Shown here piece after piece: positions 36,101 to 47,500 of a stretch of DNA of 64,000 bases. The position numbers were made by a program, and so were the translations under genes. A model generated the notes under the pieces. That model was not told the DNA's origin, ran no database searches, and worked only from the letters and a program-made list of their open reading frames with translations. The stretch is taken from assembly GCA_033398695.1 (NCBI GenBank), contig CM065802.1, positions 154,304,096-154,368,095 on the forward strand. Reading direction: 5' to 3'. How positions within the stretch are numbered: the stretch's first letter is position 1; every line of letters begins with the position of its first letter. The DNA comes from Orobanche coerulescens. Its lineage: Eukaryota; Streptophyta; Magnoliopsida; Lamiales; Orobanchaceae.

Positions 36101-36625
36101 GAAAAAGCTGGATGATGCGCTCTGGGCTTACAGAACAGCTTATAAGACACCGATAGGCATGTCTCCATTTCGTTTGATTTTTGGAAAAGCCTGTCCCCTA
36201 CCAGTAGAACTTGAACATCGAGCCTTTTGGGCTATAAAAAAATTAAACTTTGACGGACAGTTGGCTGGAAAGAAAAGGTTGCTGCAGTTAAATGAGTTGG
36301 ATGAAATCCGACTCGACTCATATGAAAATGCCAACATCTACAAAGAAAAAACAAAAAGATAGCATGACAATAGAATTCTAAGAAGAGATTTTAAAGCAGG
36401 AGACCAAGTTCTCCTTTTTAATGCACGACTGCGTCTGTTTCCGGGTAAGCTGCGATCACGATGGACGGGCCCATACACAATCAAAGAGGTGTTTTCTCAT
36501 GGAGCTGTGGAGATTTATAATACAACCGATGGGAGTTTCAAAGTAAACGGCCAACGGTTAAAGCCATATCTGGGAGGAGAATTCTTGACAGCAAAGTCAA
36601 TCATAATGCTGGAAATACCTAATTG
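33169..36625 (+). pseudogene. Athila-F pol: protease remainder, reverse transcriptase, RNase H, integrase
   Basis: The frame continues from gag (protease flap IPIILGRPFLATGRALIDV). Reverse transcriptase has WRMCIDYRKLN and PFGLCNAPATFQRCM, with the catalytic VFMDDFSVFG near 34455. A one-base loss near 34335 shifts the frame. RNase H motifs are MCDASDYAVGAVLGQ and [10 protein letters not shown]. The integrase zinc finger has lost one cysteine (CDRFQRHG), but the DDE core is intact: [27 protein letters not shown]. Stop codons occur at 35061-35063, 35469-35471 and 36360-36362. The true C-terminus reads to about 36625 (LKPYLGGEFLTAKSI). Confidence 0.93.
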
Positions 36626-36667
36626 ATCAGACGAGAAGTCAAGCTAAGGACGTTAAACAAGGCGCTT

Positions 36668-36685
36668 ATTGGGAGGCAACCCAAT
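36668..36685 (+). other. Hairpin between pol and the third ORF of Athila-F
   Basis: ATTGGG-AGGCAA-CCCAAT forms a six-pair stem and six-base loop 43 bp after pol. A GCGCTT..GGGAGGCAACCCA motif at this place is, to my knowledge, common in Athila-type elements. It may be an RNA element for processing or translation. That role is not established. Confidence 0.6.
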
Positions 36686-36704
36686 CTCTATTATTTCGCA
36701 AAAT

Positions 36705-36716
36705 AAGTTTGGGGGT
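36705..36716 (+). other. Polypurine-like motif 1 (after pol)
   Basis: AAGTTTGGGGGT, identical to the sequence at the true 3' LTR boundary (39985) and to a copy after the third ORF (38753). Confidence 0.65.
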
Positions 36717-36857
36717 AACACAGAAAGATTCAACAACAAGAGCAAGGATCATATCATTCAAAAATCCAGGGAGTCTTTCTTTCATTATTCTCACACACAT
36801 AATAAATATATTTTTTTTTTAAAAAATCCAAAAAAACCAAAAAAAATAATAATAATA

Positions 36858-37105
36858 ATACGGCCGTAAGTTATAAGTCTTACGGCCGTATGTTGTTCCA
36901 ATATGATTTTTCCGAAAGAACCTTACGACCGTAACTCTTGTACGTTACGGCCGTATCTTAAAAAACTGTCTAAAAAACGAATGCTATATACGGCCGTAAC
37001 TCTTGTATGTTACGACCGTAACTCAAATTTTTTCCAAAAAAACGAATGCTTCTTACGGCCGTAACTTGGGAATGTTACGGCCATAACTCTACAGCTTTAT
37101 AAAAA
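36858..37105 (+). promoter_or_regulatory. Internal palindrome array and TATA box upstream of the third ORF
   Basis: Eight TTACGGCCGTAA-type palindromes occur in four loose pairs: ATACGGCCGTAAG (36858), CTTACGGCCGTATG (36879), then TTACGACCGTAAC, GTTACGGCCGTA, ATACGGCCGTAAC, GTTACGACCGTAAC, CTTACGGCCGTAAC and GTTACGGCCATAAC near 37080. TATAAAAA follows at 37098-37105. The same array type is found upstream of the TATA box in this element's LTR, so I infer a second promoter for the downstream ORF. Confidence 0.65.
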
Positions 37106-37348
37106 AAAGACACGGTTTTGACAAACAGATTCACAAACCCGGTGGAAGACAGAGGAGCAGTTCGGAAATTTTTCCCTTCTAAATCTCTACTTTCAAAAAC
37201 ACAAATTCTTCAATTAAAATTCATTCTCCTATCAACATTAACACATAAATCATCAGGTTTTTCTTTCAATCCTTGTTTCAATTTATATATTTTTGATTTT
37301 TATAGTTTTAGTTTCTCGCTTTATATTTGTTTTTCGATTCCTATTTTC

Positions 37349-37597
37349 GTAAGTTTTGTTGTTTGAAAAATGTTTAGTTGTTAGTATTGTTGATATTTGT
37401 GTGGTTATTTAATTCATTGATTTGTGGTGACTTTGTGGATTTGAGTTTGAATGAATAACTTGTTAAAAAAACTATGAACTCAAGGTGTCCGACGAAATGC
37501 CACAACGCAAATCTTTGAATTTTTTGATGTTTTTGTTGGTTTTGCTTGATGATTATAGTCGTGTGATGAAAAGGAAGTTGATTTTGTTTAATTTCAG
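37349..37597 (+). other. Putative leader intron of the third ORF
   Basis: A donor GTAAGT at 37349-37354 and an acceptor TTTAATTTCAG ending at 37597 would remove 249 bp and place the ATG at 37600 two bases into the next exon. The intervening sequence is T-rich like plant introns. This is inferred from consensus only. Confidence 0.5.
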
Positions 37598-37599
37598 GG

Positions 37600-38682
37600 A
37601 TGGCACCGAAGAAATCGTCAAAAGGAAAAGAAAAGGTCGGTTCGTCGTCTCAAGAACCGGCACCACCGCAAAGAAATCAAAACACAAAGTGCATTAAGGA
37701 GAGATTGTTCAAACTTGATGATTTCATTGGCGATTTGGATAGAGACACTATCACTAGCCCGTTCATTCAAAAGTTCATAGACAATGGATGGGAAAAATTC
37801 GTGTCCGAACTCCCAAATGGTAACCCCACATTGACCCTAAACTTTTACAATACTTTCAACAAATCCATTGGGCAGGTAGGGTCGCCTACTTATCATCAAA
37901 CGACTGTGAATGGGAAATCGATTAATTTTTCACCGGATGTCATTAACAAGTATTTGGGGGTTAATTGTACTAACGCGGTAGACATTTCAATCTTACCTAA
38001 TGAGGATGTGCCGGATCAAAGGGTTTTACGCTGGGCATTAGTGAGCGAGCTCCATGACAATATTGGGATGATCAAACCCCGATACAACCAGGCGGACCTC
38101 ATTGATGATGCTTGGTACTTATGGATGTGGGCAGCCGGGAGTATTTACCCAACTTCGACTCTGACGACAGTTTCCATTGGCCACCTGCGAGGTTTATTTG
38201 CTATCCGCCGAGGGGTAAAAATGGATTTGGGTACTCACATTTATAATACTATTTGTCACTATGCCGGCATGGTCCCTACTAGGCAAAAGATGCCATACCC
38301 CTGCCTTATCACCGGTATTTGCAGGAGCCAGAGAGTAAAAATTTCGGCGGGGGGTGATATATTAACGCATGGGGATCAACTAAACGGCCGGAGTAGTATT
38401 TTTCGAAGTACTCAGTTAAGGAGCAAACGGGCACGTTTGGAACCGGAAGAGGAAAGTAGCCACGAGGAGGAATATGAGCCCGAGGAGGATGCCGGAGAAG
38501 ACTTGATGCCTTTTGAGGCAAATTTGCTTGAAAGAGTTCGGGGATTAGAAACATCCTAGGCTGAAATTTTGAGAAATCAGAATGAAATAATCGACCGACA
38601 ATTAGAAACGGAAAAGTGCTTTGAAAAGCTTTTCCGTTTTCTAAACATCCCTGACGACACACCTGGAGGATCAAAAAGCTAA
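37600..38682 (+). pseudogene. Athila-F third ORF: putative plant transposon protein (Transposase_32-like)
   Basis: An ATG directly after a good splice acceptor starts a frame of 360 codons, broken once by TAG at 38557-38559. The next 40 codons continue in frame to TAA at 38680. The N-terminus is basic (MAPKKSSKGKEK), possibly a nuclear localisation signal. The middle resembles the plant-specific domain found in third ORFs of Athila elements and in many 'putative plant transposon protein' annotations: WEKFVSELPNGNPTLTLNFY, KSINFSPDVINKYLGVNC, WMWAAGSIYPTSTLTTVS. The C-terminus is acidic (EPEEESSHEEEYEPEEDAG) and then helical. There is no signal peptide or membrane segment, so it is not a typical envelope protein. 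Function unknown. Confidence 0.78.
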
Positions 38683-38752
38683 AATTTTAGGGAGTTTTCT
38701 GTTTTCTCACTTGCATTTAAATTCTAAAAAAACTCGGGACAGTTTTAGTTTC

Positions 38753-38765
38753 AAGTTTGGGGGTG
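38753..38765 (+). other. Polypurine-like motif 2 (after the third ORF)
   Basis: AAGTTTGGGGGTG, 70 bp after the stop codon; see copies at 36705 and 39985. Confidence 0.6.
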
Positions 38766-39997
38766 TTTTGGAACTTGTGTGTTTATTTTGTTTGTTTTTG
38801 AACTATGATGTTTATTTTGCTTTGAATCTTAGGATTGTGGTATATTTTGATTATTGTAGTGTGTGGTGTGTTTTTATTATTTGGCATTGATTTGTTTTTT
38901 TTTTAGGTTTAGTATATATATATATATATATATTATTTTAATTTATGAGATTTCTAGATCTGGCCATAACATCAATAAGTTAGCTATATACAAACTTCCA
39001 AAATCGTTTTAACCGGTAAAAAAAAATTGTATATTCCAAAATTTTTGAGCCTTAATCTCTCTTTACAAGCCTTGTAGTTATCAAATAAAATCGAGTCATT
39101 CGTTACCTTGAGAAAAGAAGAATCAGTCGGTTGATGAAAAATAGAACTGACATTTACTTAATTTGTGGAGTTTTTGATTTTCATGCTTAACTAATAAATG
39201 ATTTTCTGCAAAAATTCTATTCCCTAAAAAAAGGAGTCATTGGTGAAAAGAGCTACACGTTAGCAAATAGCAGTGCAAAGCTATCACCTAAAAAAATGAC
39301 GAAAAGGAGAAGTGTTGAGCGACAATTTGCCTAATTTTGGGGGTCTTAAAATTTTGCGAAAAATAAAGGACTAACCATTGTTGGTGCGTAGCTGCCGTCT
39401 CACAGAAATTGGTGAAAAGAGCTACACGTTAGCAAATAACGGTGTGAAAGCTATCACCTTTTAAAAAAAAGATAGAAATAGTTGGTGAAAAGAGCTACAC
39501 GTTAGCAAATAACGGTGTGATTACTAAGGGATGTAGTTTATGAGCAGATCTAAATTAATTAGCGGCTGAATTTATACACTCAATTTTGTAAAAAAAATCA
39601 CAATATTTGGTGACGCCAATGAAATTCTTCTTCATATTGAGTCGAAAAATAAACAAGTGATCGAGAGCAACCATTAAAGGGAGTCATGTGTATCATGAGT
39701 GGGAAAGAAATAATCAACCTTTTGGGGGGAAAACCTTGAATTTGGAATTACAAAATAAAACTGTGTTTTAACTTCAAAATCATTAGTAGATTTATTTTGA
39801 ATCTTGATTCATTTCTATCTACTGTATAAAGATGGTTGTTGTGTATTAATGGCATTTTGATCTCCTTTTCTCCTTTTATTTTTTTAATTTATGTGTGTAT
39901 TATTTTTCTTATTTTTGTCTTATTTTTATTTTTATTTTTGGAGCGTGAAAAATAAAGAGTCTTGCTCGGGACTAGCAAGAATTCAAGTTTGGGGGTG
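38766..39997 (+). repeat. Athila-F 3' non-coding region with a roughly 50 bp repeat
   Basis: No ORF of interest. A unit TTGGTGAAAAGAGCTACACG followed by TTAGCAAATA occurs at 39240-39288, 39409-39460 and 39482-39520. A TA dinucleotide run is at 38912-38934. The region ends with AAGTTTGGGGGTG (39985-39997), the polypurine tract that borders the 3' LTR. Confidence 0.75.
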
Positions 39998-41623
39998 TGA
40001 TAAGTGTTAGTTTTATACACTTATCCATGGTCTGTATCGATAAATTTCACCCATAATTGAGCTAGTCTACTCATTTTTGCTTTTAATTAATTAGTTTTTA
40101 ATAATTTTATTTTTATCGGATGATGATGTAAATTTAGTCTTAATCGGATTGAATTACTGATTTACTCAAGAAATAACATATTTATAAAATATTCTCTTTG
40201 TTGAGTTTTTATGTATTCATGTTGTAGGGCTTTCCGAGACGAGTTCGGCAGTCTTTCCGGATTCAAAATCTGAGTTATATATCAAAAGTTATCATCCGAA
40301 GAAGATTTGGGGCAAAAACGCAAAGTCTAAGAAATTTCTGGGCTGAAAATGAAGTCTGAAACTCCATACGGGCGTAACATCATAACATACGGGCGTAAAT
40401 CACAAGACATAAAGCCGTAGCCTACTTACGGCCGTAACTCATGTATATTACGGCCGTAAGTCATCCATGTTACGGCCAGTAGTAACTCATCATTACAGTA
40501 GTAACTCTTGGCAGATTTTGATCATTGTATAATTTTTTATACTTTTGGTCTATTATTGAGGGGATGGCTGGCATTGATCCGATCTATTGTAATAATGCTA
40601 GAGTTTTGGAGCTATTAGATGACTTTAGGTGTATAAATAGACCCCTTAGATCCATCATCATTCATCTTATATTTTTCCACTTTTTGTAATATTTTCTTTT
40701 TGTGTGAAGAACACACTTGTGTTCTTGAGTGATTTGTGTAATAGTGGTATAGCATATGTTGTTCAGAGAGTTTATTGCTTCTTTCTCCTTTATCTACTAA
40801 GGGAGTTAGGATCAATTCTTTCTCTTTTTCAACTAATAATGACCACTCAAGCTTGTATTATGTTTATTAAACCCTTAATGGGCTAAGTTACCTTAGTTGG
40901 GATTATAAACAAGGTTAGTCATGTTATTTAAGTTTGTATAAAGATCTATTGTGAATTACTTATTATTGTGCGTGATTTTCATTGTTTTAACAATCTTTAT
41001 TTATTTTGCCAATAAATGACGATATTTATGGTCATCATATGTTTCGAAAGAAAATATGTTTGATTAGATCTAATGATCTTCACTCTAAGTTGTTCTAGGG
41101 GATAGAAATATACCTCTAGACCTTAGATGATTCTTTGAGTTATTTTCATAAAACCTAATGCTATGTATTGAAGCTAATCAACATAGAAATATAGTGGATT
41201 GATTCAATATATTAGGGGCGTTTTATAGTTCGAAAGAGAAACCGTCTTTTTAAGGAAAATCGAATCTACACAACATAATAAGTAAATTCGTCTTATGATC
41301 TCTTATACATCTACTATAACTAATGACGAACTAAGTTTGTAATCCCAACTATTTCATTTTATCTTTAATCAATCTATTATTGTTGCAATCTTTTTTATTT
41401 CCTTGAATATTAGAACTATTATTGCATTTTCTTTGCAATTATTAAACCAAACTCTTTAATTGTGTGTTTCACTCATCTTAGTATCTATAAAAATAGACTA
41501 ATAGTGTATAATTCAAATTATAACCAAACTTCTTCATGGGATCGATATACCGGACTCAAAAAGTCCACTTACTACTTGATACGATATCGTGCACTTGCGA
41601 TAGTTACACTTAAAGACGTGTCA
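39998..41623 (+). repeat. Athila-F 3' LTR (1626 bp)
   Basis: Starts TGATAAGTGTTAG after the polypurine tract and ends GACGTGTCA. It is followed by TTACC, the target duplication, and then by element D. Confidence 0.93.
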
Positions 41624-41628
41624 TTACC

Positions 41629-42332
41629 CAAACAATCACTGCTACACGATCATTGTTCGTACACATCATGTACCGAACTCCGGAGGCCTCGACGGACCTT
41701 ACCCGGACCACACACACTGTTCGTACACATCATGTACCGAACTCCAAAGGCCTCGTCAGACCCTACCTGGATCACACACCTTGTTCGTACACATCATGTA
41801 CCGAACTCCAGAGGCCTCGTCAGACCCTACCTGGAACACACACACACACGACACAACTCATAATCATCAAATGTCAAGCCATTCCACATTACACTGAAAT
41901 GTACAATCAAGTATGTAAACCAAAACAACACAAATATCATGATCATCACAACAACTCAACAATGACCAACCACGCCCGGCACAAACTTAGATGATTTGCA
42001 CATCCAACACAATTCCACGATGTTAACTAAGTGAAGGTATTATCGTTACCATCAATTGTTCATAATAATCAATTCATACGAAGTATATACACGAAAGTAA
42101 ACCAATGCACCACAACCATAATACGATGTCCCTATTCACAAGACACAATTCGTATAGTAAAATACTTGCCTCGAAACCACGACGCGGAGAATCGACCGAA
42201 GTAGGTTGGCACGAACCGACTACGAACCCGCCGACTCCACCGAACGCCAACTCGCGATAATAAACTACGAAGGACAACAATAACAATGAAAATGGTATTC
42301 CGGCCGGAAGGTAGCGCACGCTATCAACAACA
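41629..42332 (-). repeat. Element D LTR, middle segment, with 3 x 64 bp tandem repeat
   Basis: Continues the D LTR after Athila-F. The unit TGTTCGTACACATCATGTAC starts at 41654, 41718 and 41782, exactly 64 bp apart. The segment extends to a palindrome GGTAGCGCACGCTATC near 42310 and then breaks abruptly into internal sequence at 42333. Confidence 0.85.
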
Positions 42333-42567
42333 TTCTACCCTCCTTAAAAGAAGTTTCGTCCCGAAACTTAAAACAAGTAGGGAGAAACGATATTCCGCCA
42401 GGAAGACTCAACGAGATACACCAGAAACGCGTAACTTACGTCCAACGGCGAAACGTTACAAGCAACACAAAGGAATATACGACGTGAAAACACGCTCCAC
42501 GACGACAACATAACGTCGCCGTTAGGGATATAATAAAACCAACAAATGACAAGCGTCATCAAACGGA
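42333..42567 (-). repeat. Fragment of internal 3' end inside element D
   Basis: TTCTACCCTCCTTAAAAGAAG onward matches element B from 10788 to about 11022, that is, the polypurine tract and adjacent internal sequence. Both neighbours are LTR sequence at the palindrome array, so the element has two non-homologous junctions. Confidence 0.8.
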
Positions 42568-43205
42568 CGTTGGGTGCGCTACCTTCCGGCCGTGGCGCGC
42601 GCTACCTTCCGGCCGTAGCGTGCGCTACGCCGGTTCCTGCCGCACCCGTCCGGCCAGCGCCCGCAACCATCCGGCCAGTGCCCGCAACCATCCGGCCAGT
42701 GCCCGACCACCAGGACTCGACGACCCGATTATCCGAAATCGCACTGAACGAACACGACAAAACGCTCGTGGACAACATCAACGACCCGAAATGAAAACAT
42801 AATGCAATAATTAATCATATGCGACCAAGAAAAGGGTCGAGACAACAAATACAGATACGGATACCCATAACTTTGGGTAAATTACATAATGGCCCAAAAC
42901 GCCCAAAAATCACGATACGTGATCGAATAACCAAACCGAAGTTCATAACATGTCTAACAAAGTTAAACGGACTTACGGGAAACTCGAAACAGCAGTTTCG
43001 AATGAGATTCGCAAGAATCGAACTCAAGTGCGGAAAAGTCGCTAAAAAGCACGGAACTCAACAAAACGACACGGAAATGAACTCGGATGTTGAATAGTGC
43101 AGAATTAATCATTCTCAGAATGATGAAACGGTCCCAAGCGAGTCGTCAAAACGGACTCTTGCCAAAAAAAGAAAATTACCAAAATCCGAAATTGCGGATA
43201 TTACA
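42568..43205 (-). repeat. Element D LTR, 5' end segment with palindrome array
   Basis: GGTGCGCTACC, GGCGCGCGCTACC and GTAGCGTGCGCTACG palindromes, plus CATCCGGCCAGTGCCCG repeats, lie at 42570-42720, 485-636 bp from the LTR start. The outer 430 bp (to 43205) match the beginnings of LTRs A and B, including CATTCTCAGAATGA. Confidence 0.85.
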
Positions 43206-44579
43206 GTAGATGCCTTGAGCCGGAAATCGGTATCGCTTCAGGTGCTTGAGTTGCTTACGGCTCAGTTGGGACTTCAGCGAGAGTTTATGAGGTTGAGCAT
43301 TGAGATTGTGCTACCAGAGAGTTCCGGGCAGTTGCGTACACTTGAGATTTCGTCGTCTTTAGTCGAGGACATTAAGTCGGGACAGTTAGAGGACCCGATG
43401 TTTATTTAACTTCGAGAGAATGTAGGAAATGGGAAAGCCCCGGGATTCGTGATACATGAGGATAGTGTGTTGAGATTCCAAGGTCGGCTTTGTGTTCCGA
43501 ACGACTTGGAATTAAGGCAGAGTATTATGCGAGAGGCTCACGCGTCACCTTACTCAGTCCACCCGAGCTCGAGTAAAATGTATAAAGATTTGAGAAAGAA
43601 TTTCTAGTGGAATGACATGAAGAATGAGGTAGTCGAGTTTGTGGCTAAGTGTTTGACTTGTTAACAAGTCAAAATCGAGCATCAGCGGCCAGCCGGATTG
43701 TTGAATCCACTTCCCGTCCCGGAATTGAAGTGGGAAGATATCTCAATGGATTTTGTTACGAGTTTTCCGAGGACGAAGACCGGAATGAATATTGTGTGGG
43801 TGATCGTGGACCAACTGACCAAGTCGGCACATTTTCTGGGCATCAAGGATACTTGTGGTCCAGAAAAATTAGCTCGTGTTTTTATCGCGCAGATATTGAG
43901 GCTTCATGGTACGCCGAAGACCATTATTTCGGACAGAGATGGCCGGTTTGTATCGCATTTCTGGCAGGCGGTACATAAGGCATTGGGGACACATTTGCGT
44001 TTGAGTACATCTTTCCACCCTCAGACCGACGGACAGTCCGAACGTACCATTCAGACGTTCGAGGATATGTTGCGCGCGTGTGCGTTAGACTGGAGTAGTG
44101 ATTGGGAGGAGCATCTGGCCTTGATCGAGTTTACTTAGAACAATAGCTGGCACACGTCGATTAAGATGGCACCGTATGAGGCACTTTATGGCCGACGTTG
44201 CCGATCACCGATATGTTGGGATGAGCCATCCGATCTAGTTGGCACCAATCCGGATCTTGTGTTAGAGACGAGGGAGAAAGTTGAGTTGATTAGAAAGAGA
44301 ATGTTGGCAGCTCAGAGTCGACAAAAGTCTTATGCGGATGTTAGGCGTCGACCTTTGGAGTTTGAGGTGGGAGATCATGTTCTGTTGAGAGTGTCTCCAT
44401 CGAAGGGAGTTTTCCATTTTGGGAAAAAGGGGAAGCTCAGCCCGAGGTATATTGGGCCTTTCGAGATATTAGAGAGAGTCGGTGAGTTGGCATACCGTTT
44501 GGCTTTGCCTCCATCGTTGAGTCATGTACATAGTGTATTTCACGTCTCCCAGCTGAGGAAGTATGTTCCGGACCCGTCC
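43206..44579 (+). pseudogene. Chromovirus integrase (element C, second part)
   Basis: Resumes the pol frame of C with DALSRK after element D. The integrase core keeps all three acidic residues: SMDFVTSFP, SDRDGRF and DGQSERTIQTFE. The C-terminal region has GDHVLLRVSP, KLSPRYIGPFEIL and HSVFHVSQLRKYVPDPS. In-frame stops are at 43407-43409, about 43604, about 43663 and 44136-44138. The frame is not shifted. It is interrupted after VPDPS by solo LTR E and resumes at 47798. Confidence 0.92.
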
Positions 44580-47500
44580 TGTAAAACCCCCTAAACTCGA
44601 TAGTTTACTACATGTATAATTATTAAATCATGGTGTATTCTAATAACAATTGTTTGTAATCTACATCTAGTTTCATTTTATTTTACTTATTTATTCATAA
44701 ATTATTTTATGAATGAGATAATGAATTAATTAAAACTCGAAATAGGAACATGAAATTCCTAATGGGCCATGTGTATCAACACCTACACATATGAACACAC
44801 TAAAAGGCTCAAGCCCAACTTGATGAAATTCCTAAGGCTTGAAAACACTTCAAAGCCCAACTAACTAATTAAATCACCAACTATTACAATTATAATTATA
44901 CACTTAAAATAACAAAAAATATATATATATATATACATATAATACATATATCTATGTAATGGGGCGGCCATATGGGATGAAAAAGAGGGGAATCAATTTT
45001 TTTTATAACCTCATGTCCCCCATGCAAGACACCCCTCAACACACCTTAAACATCTTGTCATTAGTCCTCACTACACATACACTTCCCCAAGCCTCTATTA
45101 CACACTATAAATATGATCATCCACCCCCCCTAGCTACATTTTACACCTCCTACACACACAAAAATCTGCATTTGAGAGAGAAAGAGAGAGAGGGATGAAT
45201 CTAGAGGAAGAAAAGAAGAAGGAAGAAGAGAAGTTTAACAAGGCATAGGTAATTCTTTTCCTACAACTTTCTTTTATATGTATAACTATTGAAAACTTTA
45301 AACCTAACATGCAATCAAAAAAATAATAATCCATAGTGTGTTGATGCATGGGCTGAAATGTAGAGGAGGAGGAAGAGAGGTCCTTTTTGACTCACAAGAC
45401 CTAGGATCGACTTCTACCGACAAAGAACTAAAGTGAGTGGAAATTCTTCAAAATTTTGAAAACAAAAATCAATTATTTCGTGTTTATGATGATGCATGTG
45501 ATATCTGAAAATTTTGAAATATATTCTTGAGTTGCATGTCAAATTTTGCATGTTGAAATTATACTACAAGTTTTTGTTAATATTTCTATATAAATATTTG
45601 TATTTCTTGATTCTTATTTATGAATATTATGAGAAATTATGATGCATGTATAAATCTGGAAATTTCTGAGTATATACATGTTTTGAATATTCATATTATG
45701 GTTATAACATCATGCAAATTGATTTGACAATTTTAGTCGACAACCGATTCGATAGTCGGATTCCAATTTCGTGAAAAATTGTAATCTTTATACCTACCTT
45801 GCACTTTCTCGTGACGTTGTCTCAAATGTGGAATTTTAGTGTCATATGACTAAGTTGTAATATGTGATAATATACTTGTGGCCGTAAGTAAGAATTTAAT
45901 CGAGTAAACGGAAAATTGGGCACAAATTGCAATTTTAGGTAGTTTGGAGACTAAATTGAAAATTTACAAAAATACGTATTCTGGACCCTGTACCGCATAT
46001 ATTTCTTCATATATAAGCTGTCCGTAAAGTTTCGTATACTTCGGACTTCGATATCTATACTTGTAAACCAAAATTGTAATTTGAAACACTTTTGGGGTCA
46101 AAACGCAAGAAAATTAGAATTCTGGACCAAGTCCGAAATTTTCTGGAATTTTCACAAATCTATCATTCCAGACCTATTATGAGTCACCTCGTAAAATTTC
46201 ATCAAAATCCGAGCTAATTTCATAACATTATAAGCCCCGGAATAATTTTCCTAAGTTTTGGGGCAAAACCGTAAATTCTGGAAAATTCAGTCTCGAAACT
46301 GAAGATTCCGAAATTTCCTTAAATCTGGAGTCGTGGGAATATTTTTGACATTCTCACAAATTTTCACAACCATCCGAATTCGATCCTTACTCTAAATACT
46401 AAAACTCGAACCCAAGGGCAAAAGCGTCCATTCAACCTATTCCAAAGATTTCTCGTTATCGTCGAACCTACCCATATCTAAACTCCCCAGACTGTTAATA
46501 AGATTATTCAGATTATTTCTCAGATTTATTTATGAATCTTTTTTTTTTCGAACAAATCGTGCCACAATTATAAATAATACATATTTCGTACTTAGTCAAA
46601 AATACGCTATTAACCTGACTAACCGAACACATACTTGATACTCGTGACATGCGTCTGACTATTGACTGTAACTGTCCGGGAACTAAGTGCTATACAAACA
46701 AAGTGCCACGGACGGGTCCGCCTCAAACTCTACCGGGGCAAAGTGCCACGTCGACGGACGGGGGCCACCTCTTGATCCCATACGAACCAGAGAGCCAACC
46801 TAAAATCCGGGGCCACCTCCTGAACTGTATGAGCCACCTCTAGAGTCTCTAATCGTGTCAGGGACGGTTAGACCAAGTCTTGGATCGAGCAGCGAGGCTG
46901 CGGTTCATGAACGAGGCTACCGTTGTTTCCTATTCCCATAACCGAGGAGTGTTCAGGGACTGGAGTCGTAGACTTGGGGTATAATCGCGATTATGGTGTG
47001 ATCCGAGTTTTGACCCACAGCTAAGGACATACCGAGCCCAGATAAGAGATAAGGAAGCACACGCTAAGTGTGAAAAGAGCGAAGGCTCTACTTGGGGCGA
47101 CGGTCCAAATCTTGGGGCGACGGTCCAAATCTTGGGGCGACGGCCTATCTTGCTAGGAGTAATAAGGAGAGCCTAGAATCTAAAGTCCATATCGGTAGGA
47201 TTCGAAGCTAGCTTGACTGATTGACCAACTGTTTGACTTGACATCCGTCCACGGGGACAGGATTATAATATCGCACATGTAAGTGTTTATTGTGTTCATA
47301 AAAATTATAATGTATCTTGCCAATGATTCCAATTTCATATACTTTATAAAACCATGCATCAATCAAAATGTTTTCAAAGAAAAGTAAGCCACACTCGCAC
47401 ACAATCACCCACTCACTGCGACCCTTTGTCTCACCCCACCGTTTTCCATTTTAAACCAGAGGATGAGAATCCGGCCGAAGACGAGGGGACTTTTGAAGAG

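Larger units (their letters stand above)
29534..41623 (+). mobile_element. Athila-F: Athila-type Ty3/gypsy element with a third ORF
   Basis: 12,090 bp, TSD TTACC at 29529-29533 and 41624-41628. LTRs are 29534-31129 and 39998-41623, with a TGGCGCC primer site, gag, pol (protease, reverse transcriptase, RNase H, integrase) and a separate downstream ORF before the 3' LTR. The left terminus reads TTATAAGTG against TGATAAGTG in the right LTR, a point mutation of the terminal TG. pol has one frameshift and several stop codons. It is inserted in element D. Confidence 0.94.
28817..43205 (-). mobile_element. Element D: rearranged LTR element of the A/B superfamily, carrying Athila-F
   Basis: Its termini TGTAACACCC (28817) and GGATATTACA (43205) are flanked by GCAGA (28812-28816) and GTAGA (43206-43210), a target duplication with one C-to-T change. 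Without Athila-F it is about 2.3 kb: LTR 3' part, a 235 bp piece of the internal 3' end, then the LTR 5' part. It is therefore not a simple solo LTR. It splits the RNase H of element C between ALA and ASP codons of the VADALSRK motif. Confidence 0.9.

Noticed and set aside
38309..38674. 121-codon minus-strand ORF
   Set aside because: Shadow of the third ORF of Athila-F; the plus-strand frame has the recognisable domain.
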